Assembly (NCBI GenBank): GCA_041178225.1
Contig: JBEGVV010000035.1
Span: 1-8,041 of the forward strand
Direction of reading: 5' to 3'
Source: CAIOSQ01 sp041178225
GTDB lineage: Bacteria; Pseudomonadota; Alphaproteobacteria; CACIAM-22H2
Length of the DNA stretch: 8,041 nt
Notes under the pieces: model-generated
Seen by the model: only the letters and a program-made list of their open reading frames with translations
Database searches by the model: none
What the model was told of the DNA's origin: nothing
Translations under genes and position numbers: made by a program
In this document: positions 1 through 5,908 of the stretch, piece by piece
Layout of the letters: each line of letters begins with the position of its first letter
How positions within the stretch are numbered: position 1 is the first letter of the stretch

Positions 1-188
1 CCCAGGTGGTCGAACTGCGCGATCGGCATCTCGCACGTCGCGATGCCCTGGGCTTTGAACTTTGGGGGCTCATGGTGCTCATACAGTGGTGCCGGCAGCG
101 GAGCGAGGCGACGCCACCTGCCGTCATCAGCGCGGATGAGATGAGCCGCTACCGTGTGCAACGAACCGTGGCGATGCCTCTGGACTGA
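1..188 (+). CDS. C-terminal end of an asparagine-synthetase-like amidotransferase (5' partial)
   Basis: Only the last 62 or so codons are in the window; the first whole codon is 3-5 and the stop is TGA at 186-188. The stretch HLARRDALGFELWGLMVLIQ looks like the C-terminal helix of glutamine-hydrolysing asparagine synthetases, which typically read H-L-x-G-R-R-(7 or so)-LW-x-L-x-x-x-x-W. The complete homologue later in this window ends in the comparable LAAGRRDTSWHLWTLLVLQR, so the two can be aligned by eye. A tail of about 28 residues follows the conserved part with no recognisable motif. If the call is right, the missing upstream part should hold an N-terminal Cys glutaminase domain and an ATP-pyrophosphatase domain. 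Codon third positions are clearly less GC-rich (about 72% by hand count) than in genes further right. The identification rests on one short motif, so it is moderate. Confidence 0.62.
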   Translation, partial: QVVELRDRHLARRDALGFELWGLMVLIQWCRQRSEATPPAVISADEMSRYRVQRTVAMPLD

Positions 189-195
189 CACGGAT

Positions 196-1302
196 ATGAA
201 TAGGACAGTCCGAGAATCCATTCCCAAGCGGTTACTACGCTCGAGCTCCGGCGCCGCGCTGGCCATGCATGTCCTGGCGACCGCGCGGCGACGGGGCGGC
301 GCGCCGCGCGTGTGGTATGGCGGCGCGCGCGGCGGCGACGTGGGCGGGACGCTGGTCAAGCTGCGGCGCCTGGCGGCGCGCTTCCCGGAGGACCGCGGCG
401 GCTACAACCTCGCCTACCTGCTCTCCAACACCTCCTACCTGCCGGGCATGGCGCTCGCGCGGCTGCGCGCGGCGGGCGTGCCGATGGTCCTCAACCAGAA
501 CGGCGTCTTCTACGCCGCGTGGTACGGGGGCGACTGGCGCGCGCGCAACGCGCGCATGGCGCTCGCCTACCACGCCGCCGACCATGTCTTCTGGCAGAGC
601 GGGTTCTGCCGCCGCGCGGCCGACCGCTTCCTCGGGCCACGCCAGGGTGCTGGCGAGGTCCTGTTCAACGCCGTGGACACGCGCGGCTTCGCCCCGCCGC
701 AGGCGCAGCGCGACCCGGACGGGCGACCCGTCTTCCTGATGACCGGCAAGTTCGACGGGGAGCGCGGCTACAGGCTGCGCGCCGCGATCGAGGGCCTGGC
801 GATCGCTCGGCGCGGCGGGATCGACGCGCGACTTGCCATCGCCGGCCGCGCCGACGAGGCGATCGCGGCCAGCATCGCCCGGTGGAGCGAGGATGCCGGA
901 GTGGCCAACGCGGTGGAGCGCCGCGGTGCCTATACCCAGGCCGAGGCCCCGGCGATCTATGGCGCGGCGGATGCCTATCTCGCGCTGTCCTACATGGATC
1001 CCTGCCCCAACGCCGTGATCGAGGCGCTGTCCTGCGGCCTGCCGGTGCTGCATGCGTCATCGGGCGGGATACCCGAACTCGTCGGCGCGGAGGCGGGGAT
1101 CGGCCTCGACGTGCCCGAGGACTGGGAGAACATCCACGCGCCCGCGCCACAGGCGATCGCCGAAGGCATGGCGCGGCTCGCCACCGGTCGCGCGCCCATG
1201 GCGGCGGCGGCACGCGCGCGCGCCACCGCGCGCTTCGACATCGAGGACTGGCTCGCGCGGCACGAGGCGGTGTTCCGCGCGCTCATCGGGAGGGACGCAT
1301 GA
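196..1302 (+). CDS. Glycosyltransferase, GT-B fold, family 4 type
   Basis: The 368-residue product is a normal length for a GT4 (Glycos_transf_1) enzyme, which transfers a sugar from a nucleotide donor to a growing glycan on the cytoplasmic face of the membrane. The N-terminal acceptor half includes NQNGVFYAAWYGGDW from residue 100. The C-terminal donor-binding half opens with FLMTGKFDGERGY from residue 180 and has the nucleotide-sugar signature DPCPNAVIEALSCGLPV followed by GGIPELV. The usual E-x7-E pair is D268-x7-E276, a conservative change. The ATG at 196 was chosen because it lies 7 bases after the upstream stop; a GTG at 154 is in frame but would overlap the upstream gene by 35 bases, and an ATG at 265 is also possible. 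No strong ribosome binding site precedes 196. The first 15 or so codons include AT-ending ones (aat, aca, att, tta, cta) unlike the rest. The stop overlaps the next start as ATGA. Donor and linkage cannot be told. Confidence 0.88.
   Translation: MNRTVRESIPKRLLRSSSGAALAMHVLATARRRGGAPRVWYGGARGGDVGGTLVKLRRLAARFPEDRGGYNLAYLLSNTSYLPGMALARLRAAGVPMVLNQNGVFYAAWYGGDWRARNARMALAYHAADHVFWQSGFCRRAADRFLGPRQGAGEVLFNAVDTRGFAPPQAQRDPDGRPVFLMTGKFDGERGYRLRAAIEGLAIARRGGIDARLAIAGRADEAIAASIARWSEDAGVANAVERRGAYTQAEAPAIYGAADAYLALSYMDPCPNAVIEALSCGLPVLHASSGGIPELVGAEAGIGLDVPEDWENIHAPAPQAIAEGMARLATGRAPMAAAARARATARFDIEDWLARHEAVFRALIGRDA
1289..1293 (+). promoter_or_regulatory. Ribosome binding site of the methyltransferase gene
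   Basis: GGAGG, within the purine run GGGAGGGA, lies five bases before the ATG at 1299. It sits inside the last codons of the glycosyltransferase gene and supports the start that gives the ATGA overlap, which implies translational coupling. Confidence 0.75.
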
Positions 1303-2084
1303 AGCGCCTGCTGCGCATGGCGGCGCTGGCCATGGCGGTCGTCGCCGGCCGCATCTGGGGCATCCTCCCCGGCAGGATGCGGCGCGGCGCGATCTTCGCG
1401 CTGCTGGTGCTGGAATCGCGCGCGGCCGGGCCGCGCGCGGCGCTGTCGAGCCTGCTGCGCATCGAGGACGACCTCGACCTCGTCGTCGACGAGCGCGCCA
1501 CCGCGATGGGGCGCGGCGAGCATCCAAAGCACAGGCTGACGCGCTACGCCGATTTCTTCTCCGGCCACATCGGTGACGGCGACCGCGTGCTCGACATCGG
1601 TTGCGGCGGCGGCTTCGTGGCGCGCGCGATCGCCGCCGCGCGGCCCGCGGCCTCGATCACCGGCATCGACATGGACCCGGCGAAGATCGCCATCGCCGAG
1701 GCGGGCGCCAACCCGCCGAACCTGCGCTTCGCCACCGGCGACGCGACGAAGGGCCTGCCCGACGGCAGGTTCGACGTCGTGGTCCTCTCCAACGTGCTCG
1801 AGCACATCGACGCGCGGCCCGAGTTCCTGCGCGCGGTCGTCGCGGCGACGGGGGCGCGGACCATCCTGCTGCGCGTACCGCTCTTCGAGCGCGACTGGCG
1901 CCTGCCGATGCGCCGCGAGCTGGGCCTGCCCTACGTCTCCGACCCCGACCACCGCATCGAGCACACGCTCGCGGAATTCGCCGCCGAGTTGTCGGCGGCG
2001 GGCCTCGTCGCCGCGGAGCAGCGCCTTGCCTGGGGCGAGATCTGGGCGCTGTGCCGGCCTGCGCCACCCGCCGGGCAGGGCTGA
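1299..2084 (+). CDS. Class I SAM-dependent methyltransferase
   Basis: The 261-residue product carries the Rossmann-type SAM-binding core: motif I VLDIGCGGG at residues 97-105, the acidic strand end GIDMD at 122-126, an acidic GDATKGLPDG loop, and LSNVLEHI at 163-170, typical of Methyltransf_11/25 families. It therefore probably moves a methyl group from SAM to a sugar or other small acceptor. The sequence HPKHRLTRYADFF just before motif I looks like a family-specific substrate or lid region. The first 40 residues are basic and hydrophobic (KRLLRMAALAMAVVAG, then RRGAIFALLVLES), which could be amphipathic membrane contact or a weak anchor; this is inference. The start follows a good GGAGG site and overlaps the upstream stop by four bases. 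One base separates its stop from the next start. In this setting O- or N-methylation of the polysaccharide is most likely, but the acceptor is unknown. Confidence 0.88.
   Translation: MKRLLRMAALAMAVVAGRIWGILPGRMRRGAIFALLVLESRAAGPRAALSSLLRIEDDLDLVVDERATAMGRGEHPKHRLTRYADFFSGHIGDGDRVLDIGCGGGFVARAIAAARPAASITGIDMDPAKIAIAEAGANPPNLRFATGDATKGLPDGRFDVVVLSNVLEHIDARPEFLRAVVAATGARTILLRVPLFERDWRLPMRRELGLPYVSDPDHRIEHTLAEFAAELSAAGLVAAEQRLAWGEIWALCRPAPPAGQG
2076..2080 (+). promoter_or_regulatory. Ribosome binding site of the GT2 gene
   Basis: CAGGG lies five bases before the ATG at 2086 and is inside the end of the methyltransferase gene. It fixes this start, which also places the conserved VSVVIPFYN strand at the very N-terminus, as is usual for family 2. 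Confidence 0.6.
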
Positions 2085-2085
2085 C

Positions 2086-2955
2086 ATGCCGCGCGTCAGC
2101 GTCGTCATCCCGTTCTACAACGCGCAGGCGACGATCGCGGAGACGCTGGCCTCGCTCGACGCGCAGCATTTCCGCGACTTCGACGTGACGATCGTCGACG
2201 ACGGCTCCACCGCGCCCGAGGCGCGCGCGACGCTCGACGCGCTGCCTCAGCGCTTCCGCGTCGTCCGGCAGGAAAATCGCGGCCTGCCCGGCGCGCGCAA
2301 CGCCGGCATCGCGGCGAGCGCGGGCGAGCTGGTGCTGCCGCTGGATTCCGACGACCTGCTGGCGCCCGACGCCATCGCGAAGCTGGTGGCGGCGCTCGAC
2401 CGCGACGCCTCGGCGGACCTTGCCTTCTCCTGGACGATGCGCTTCGACGAGGAGGACGGGCTCAGCCAGATGGCGCTGCACCCGGTCGAGCAGCTCTTCG
2501 TCAACGAGGCGCCGTACTGCATGCTCATGCGCCGCGGCCTCGTGCAGCGCGCCGGCGGCTACGACGAGACCATGCGCGAGGGCTACGAGGACTGGGAGTT
2601 CAACATCCGCCTCGTCGGGCTCGGCGCGCGCGCGGCCATCGTGCCCGAGCCTCTCTTCCGCTACCGCGTGCGCCAGCGCGGCATGCTCAAGTCGCGCACC
2701 ATGGGCCAGCACGTGCAGATCTGGCGCGCGATCCGCGCGCGGCATCGCGACCTCTACGCGCCGGGGGCGATCTGGCGCGCCTGGCGCGGCGCGCGCGGCC
2801 AGCGCCATATCTGGCCCATGCCCGCGCTGCTCGGCTGGGGCCTGCTGCTGCTCGCCTGCCCGCCTGCGCTGTTCAACCCCGCCTACCGGGCCATCGTCGC
2901 GGCGACGCGTGGCCTGCGCGACCGCTACAAGGCGCGCGCGCACGGCACGGGCTGA
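2086..2955 (+). CDS. Glycosyltransferase family 2, GT-A fold
   Basis: The 289-residue product begins with VSVVIPFYN and has the standard family 2 landmarks: VDDGS at residues 37-41 for the nucleotide, ENRGLPGARNAGI at 63-75, the metal-binding DSDD at 87-90, and YEDWEF at 167-172, where the Glu-Asp pair is the usual site of the catalytic base. A hydrophobic run near residues 246-263 (ALLGWGLLLLACPPALF) could be a membrane-contacting helix, so the enzyme is expected at the cytoplasmic membrane face, acting on a lipid-linked glycan. It starts one base after the methyltransferase stop and ends seven bases before the amidotransferase start. The architecture is that of an inverting transferase that adds one sugar of the repeat unit; donor, acceptor and linkage cannot be read from the sequence. 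All the key motifs are intact. Confidence 0.92.
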   Translation: MPRVSVVIPFYNAQATIAETLASLDAQHFRDFDVTIVDDGSTAPEARATLDALPQRFRVVRQENRGLPGARNAGIAASAGELVLPLDSDDLLAPDAIAKLVAALDRDASADLAFSWTMRFDEEDGLSQMALHPVEQLFVNEAPYCMLMRRGLVQRAGGYDETMREGYEDWEFNIRLVGLGARAAIVPEPLFRYRVRQRGMLKSRTMGQHVQIWRAIRARHRDLYAPGAIWRAWRGARGQRHIWPMPALLGWGLLLLACPPALFNPAYRAIVAATRGLRDRYKARAHGTG

Positions 2956-2962
2956 GGGCACC

Positions 2963-4858
2963 ATGTGCGGCATAGCGGGCATCCTCGACCTCGCGGGCCT
3001 TGACCCGGCGCGCGCGCGCACGGCGCTTGCGCGGGCGAACGAACGGCTCGCGCCGCGCGGTCCCGACGGCGAGGGGACCTGGGTCGGCGGGCGCTGCGCG
3101 CTCGCGCATCGGCGGCTGGCGGTGATCGCGCTGGGGTCGGGCGGCGCCCAGCCCATGCACGGACATGGCCTGTCGATCGCCTTCAACGGCGAGATCTACA
3201 ACCATGCGCGGCTGCGCGCGGAGCTCGAGGGGCTGGGGCGGCGATTCGCCGGCGGCTCCGACACCGAGGTGCTTCTCGCGGGCTGGGCGCAATGGGGCGA
3301 GGCGCTGCTGCCGCGCCTGGTCGGCATGTTCGCCTTCGCGATCTGGGACGAGGCGGGCGGCGAGCTCGTGCTGGCGCGCGACCGCTTCGGCAAGAAGCCT
3401 CTCGCCTACGCGATCGATGGTGGGCGCGTCGCCTTCGCCTCGGACATGCTGGCGCTGGAGGCCGCGCGCGGCGAGCGCTTCGCGCTCGATCCCGCGGCGC
3501 TGGGCTGGCTCTTCGCGCTGCGCTGGCTGCCCGACCACGTCGCCTTCGGGCGCGGCGCGGCGAAGCTGCCGGCCGGCCATGTGCTGCGCGCCGGCGCGGC
3601 CGGGGCGCGGCTGTCGCGCTGGTACGACCTGTCAGCCGCGCGCGACGGCTCGCTCGCCGACCCGCGCGCCGCGCGCGCGGCGCTGGCCGGGGCCTTCGAC
3701 GCCGCGGTGCGCGACAGGCTCGTCGCCGACGTGCCGGTCGGCGCCTTCCTGTCGAGCGGCATCGATTCCGCGCTCGTCGCGGCCTCCATGGTCCGCGCCG
3801 GCGCGCGCGCGCGGACCTTCACGGTCGGCTTCGAGGATTCGGGCTTCCTCGACGAGCGCGAGGGCGCGCGCGCCGTGGCGCGCCATCTTGGCACCGAGCA
3901 TGTCGAGCTCGCGATCCCGGCGTCCGGCGCCGACGCCCTTGTCGACGCGACGATCGCCGGACTCGACGAACCCTTCGCCGACGCATCGGCCGTGCCGAGC
4001 TTCGCGGTGGCGCGCGAGACGCGCCGGCACGTCACGGTCGCGCTCTCGGGCGACGGCGCGGACGAGCTCTTCGGGGGCTACCGCAAGTACATGGGCGAGG
4101 CGCTGATCGGTCGCTGGGCGCGGATCCCGGCGCCGCTGCGCGCGCTCGTCCTCGGCGTCCTCGCCCGCCTGCCGGAGAGCCGCGGCGGCGGCATCCTCGA
4201 GAAGCTGCGACGCGCGCGGCGCTTCGCCGCCGGCGCCGAGCTCGACGCGGCGGCCCGCCATGCGGCCTGGATGCAGGATGTCGGCGACGACGAGCTGCTG
4301 GAGCTGCTGCCGCGCAGCGACTGGCGCGAGGACAACGTCGCGCAGCTGGTGGCGAACATCCATGCGGCGTCGGGCGAGGCCGATCCGCTCAACCGCGCGC
4401 TCGCCACCGACATCGCGCTCGTGCTCGCCGGCGACATGCTGGTGAAGGTCGACCGCACCAGCATGGCGAGCGCGCTCGAGGTGCGCTCGCCCTTCCTCGA
4501 CCAGCGCGTGGCGGAGGCCGCGGCCGCGATGCCCGGCGCGCTCAAGCTGCGCGGCGGCATCGGCAAGGCGATCCTGCGCGAGACCTTCGCGGACAGGCTC
4601 CCCGCGGAGGTCTTCGCGCGACCCAAGCGCGGCTTCGAGCTGCCGGTCGGCGCATGGCTGGCCGGCCCGCTGGCGCCGATGCTCGCGGAGGCCTGCGATC
4701 CCGCGCGGCTGCGCCGCCAGGGCCTGGTCGCGCCGGAGGTGGTGGCGCGCTGGCGCGCGGACCTCGCCGCCGGCCGGCGCGACACGAGCTGGCATCTCTG
4801 GACGCTGCTGGTGCTGCAGCGCTGGCTCTGGCTCCACGGCCGCCCCGAGGCGGCGTGA
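2963..4858 (+). CDS. asnB: Glutamine-dependent asparagine synthetase-like amidotransferase
   Basis: The 631-residue product is full length for the AsnB family. After Met removal the N-terminus is the nucleophile Cys (MCGIAGI). The class II glutaminase domain (about 1-200) shows RGPDG at 32-36, HRRL at 49-52, NGEIYN at 75-80 and GSDTE with D100. The synthetase domain has the pyrophosphate loop SSGIDS at 264-269 and SGDGADELFGGY from 362, then VDRTSMASALEVRSPFLD and PKRGFELPVGAWL. All expected catalytic residues are present, so it should be active: glutamine hydrolysis, ammonia channelling and ATP-dependent activation of a carboxylate. Classical AsnB makes asparagine from aspartate. In polysaccharide loci, relatives such as WbpS of Pseudomonas and WbtH of Francisella are held to amidate uronic acids to uronamides, which suits this context better; that role is inference. 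GAGGG at 2954-2958, overlapping the upstream stop, serves as ribosome binding site. Confidence 0.93.
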   Translation: MCGIAGILDLAGLDPARARTALARANERLAPRGPDGEGTWVGGRCALAHRRLAVIALGSGGAQPMHGHGLSIAFNGEIYNHARLRAELEGLGRRFAGGSDTEVLLAGWAQWGEALLPRLVGMFAFAIWDEAGGELVLARDRFGKKPLAYAIDGGRVAFASDMLALEAARGERFALDPAALGWLFALRWLPDHVAFGRGAAKLPAGHVLRAGAAGARLSRWYDLSAARDGSLADPRAARAALAGAFDAAVRDRLVADVPVGAFLSSGIDSALVAASMVRAGARARTFTVGFEDSGFLDEREGARAVARHLGTEHVELAIPASGADALVDATIAGLDEPFADASAVPSFAVARETRRHVTVALSGDGADELFGGYRKYMGEALIGRWARIPAPLRALVLGVLARLPESRGGGILEKLRRARRFAAGAELDAAARHAAWMQDVGDDELLELLPRSDWREDNVAQLVANIHAASGEADPLNRALATDIALVLAGDMLVKVDRTSMASALEVRSPFLDQRVAEAAAAMPGALKLRGGIGKAILRETFADRLPAEVFARPKRGFELPVGAWLAGPLAPMLAEACDPARLRRQGLVAPEVVARWRADLAAGRRDTSWHLWTLLVLQRWLWLHGRPEAA

Positions 4859-4889
4859 AACTCCGCTGGAGCACGGGGCCCGTTCCGGC

Positions 4890-4894
4890 GGAAG
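4890..4894 (+). promoter_or_regulatory. Probable ribosome binding site of the DPM1-like GT2 gene
   Basis: GGAAG ends eight bases before the ATG at 4903. It favours that start over the in-frame GTG at 4855, which overlaps the upstream stop as GTGA and would add 16 unconserved residues. Confidence 0.5.
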
Positions 4895-4902
4895 ATCGCG
4901 CC

Positions 4903-5838
4903 ATGCCGAGTGAACCCAGCATCGCGGTCGTCATCCCCTGCTACGACGAGGCGGCGACGATCGCGCAGGTGGTCGCGGATTTCCGCGCCGCGCTGCCGCA
5001 GGCGCGCATCGTCGTGTGCGACAACAACTCGCGCGACGCCACGGCGGAGATCGCGCGCGCGGCGGGCGCGGAGGTGCGGCGCGAGCCCATGCAGGGCAAG
5101 GGCAACGCCGTGCGGCGCATGCTTGCCGACATCGAGGCCGATGTCTTCCTGCTGGTCGACGGCGACGCGACCTACGACGCGGCGAGCGCGCCCGTGCTGG
5201 TCGCCCGGCTGCTGGAGGAGCGGCTCGACATGGTGGTCGGCGTGCGCGAGGCGACCGACGCCGCCGCCTATCGCGCCGGCCATGCCTGGGGCAACAAGGG
5301 GCTGAGCGGCGCCGTGAGCCTGCTCTTCGGCACGCCGGTCACGGACATGCTCTCCGGCTACCGCGCGATGTCGCGCCGCTTCGCGAAGTCCTTCCCGACC
5401 CTCGCGACGGGCTTCGAGATCGAGACCGAGCTGACGGTCCACGCGCTCGTGCTGCGCATGCCGACCGGCGAGGTCCGCACGCCCTATGGCGCGAGGCCCG
5501 TCGATTCGCCCAGCAAGCTCAACACCTGGCGCGACGGCTTCCGGATCGGGCGCATGATCCTGCGCCTGCTCAAGGACGAGCGGCCGCTGCTGTTCTTCTC
5601 GGCGGTGGCGGCGGCGCTTGCCGGGCTATCGCTCGCGCTGGCCGCGCCCGTGGTCGCGCATTTCCTTGCCACGGGCCTCGTGCCACGCCTGCCGACGGCC
5701 GTGCTGGCCATGGGCATCATGCTGCTGGGCTTCATCGCCCTTGCCAGCGGCTTCATCCTCGACAACGTGACGCGCGGCCGGCGCGAGCTGCGCCGCCTTG
5801 CCTATCTCGCCATCCCCGGGCCTGGCCAGGCCGGTTGA
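4903..5838 (+). CDS. Polyprenyl-phosphate sugar synthase-like glycosyltransferase family 2 (DPM1-like)
   Basis: The 311-residue product has a GT-A domain with VVIPCYDEAATI near the N-terminus, DNNSRD from residue 40, GKGNA at 65-69, the metal-binding DGDATYD at 86-92, DMLSGYR at 148-154 and GFEIETELT from 170. This motif set is that of bacterial DPM1/DPG-synthase-like enzymes, which load a sugar onto undecaprenyl phosphate. Two hydrophobic segments follow, at about 229-252 and 266-286, giving a C-terminal membrane anchor; the last residues are basic (RGRRELRR). Such enzymes often supply lipid-linked sugars to a GT-C transferase acting outside the inner membrane, for glycan side branches or modification, but no GT-C gene is in the window. 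It lies 44 bases after the amidotransferase gene and 66 before the aminotransferase gene. The alternative is an ordinary GT2 that extends the repeat unit. The family is firm; the exact substrate is not known. Confidence 0.88.
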   Translation: MPSEPSIAVVIPCYDEAATIAQVVADFRAALPQARIVVCDNNSRDATAEIARAAGAEVRREPMQGKGNAVRRMLADIEADVFLLVDGDATYDAASAPVLVARLLEERLDMVVGVREATDAAAYRAGHAWGNKGLSGAVSLLFGTPVTDMLSGYRAMSRRFAKSFPTLATGFEIETELTVHALVLRMPTGEVRTPYGARPVDSPSKLNTWRDGFRIGRMILRLLKDERPLLFFSAVAAALAGLSLALAAPVVAHFLATGLVPRLPTAVLAMGIMLLGFIALASGFILDNVTRGRRELRRLAYLAIPGPGQAG

Positions 5839-5848
5839 CGGGGCCTGG
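5819..5848 (+). repeat. Overlapping inverted repeats at the end of the DPM1-like gene
   Basis: GGCCTGGCCAGGCC at 5819-5832 is a perfect 14-base palindrome. Its right half, CCAGGCC (5826-5832), also pairs with GGCCTGG (5842-5848) to give a 7-bp stem with a 9-base loop that holds the TGA stop. The two hairpins are mutually exclusive. No T-run follows, so this is not a standard terminator. The pattern may be chance in such GC-rich DNA. Confidence 0.5.
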
Positions 5849-5850
5849 AG
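5847..5850 (+). promoter_or_regulatory. Candidate ribosome binding site for a short leader ORF
   Basis: GGAG lies ten bases before the ATG at 5861, followed by a G-rich run. It overlaps the right arm of the inverted repeat at 5842-5848, so hairpin formation could hide it. The aminotransferase ATG at 5905 has no comparable site of its own. Confidence 0.35.
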
Positions 5851-5860
5851 CAGGGGGGCG

Positions 5861-5908
5861 ATGATTGTGGCGCGCGGCCCCGCGATCCTGTATCGGCAGC
5901 TTCCATGA
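5861..5908 (+). CDS. Possible 15-residue leader peptide coupled to the aminotransferase gene
   Basis: This ATG-initiated mini-ORF reads MIVARGPAILYRQLP and ends in TGA at 5906-5908. The stop overlaps the aminotransferase start as ATGA (5905-5908), the same coupling form as at 1299-1302. A purine-rich GGAG site precedes it, whereas the aminotransferase start has only ggcagcttcc in front. The simplest reading is that ribosomes ending here restart on the aminotransferase gene. The peptide has no run of one amino acid that would suggest classical attenuation. Such a short ORF could be chance, so confidence is low. Confidence 0.3.
   Translation: MIVARGPAILYRQLP

Noticed and set aside
154..195. 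GTG at 154 as the start of the GT4 gene
   Set aside because: It would overlap the upstream gene by 35 bases and add 14 residues without recognisable family character. The ATG at 196, just after the upstream stop, fits better.
1657..3186. A 509-codon minus-strand open frame, with others at 990-2108, 3632-4837, 4078-5442 and 5626-7263
   Set aside because: All lie opposite well-supported plus-strand genes. Their translations are rich in Arg, Ala, Gly and Pro with no family motif, as expected for antisense frames in very GC-rich DNA.
3799..3815. Alternating GC run that could adopt Z-DNA
   Set aside because: It is made by ordinary Gly, Ala and Arg codons within an intact gene, and similar short runs occur throughout this GC-rich window.
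3292..4902. A long plus-strand open frame upstream of the DPM1-like gene, which might make a much larger fused protein
   Set aside because: It overlaps the asparagine-synthetase-like gene out of frame and its translation there is Arg/Ala-rich without motifs. Only the part from 4903 matches a family.
5835..5865. Possible promoter: TTGACG at 5835-5840 and GATGAT at 5860-5865
   Set aside because: The spacing is 19 bases, the -10 matches only 4 of 6, and the -35 overlaps the stop codon of the upstream gene. Chance is the simpler reading.
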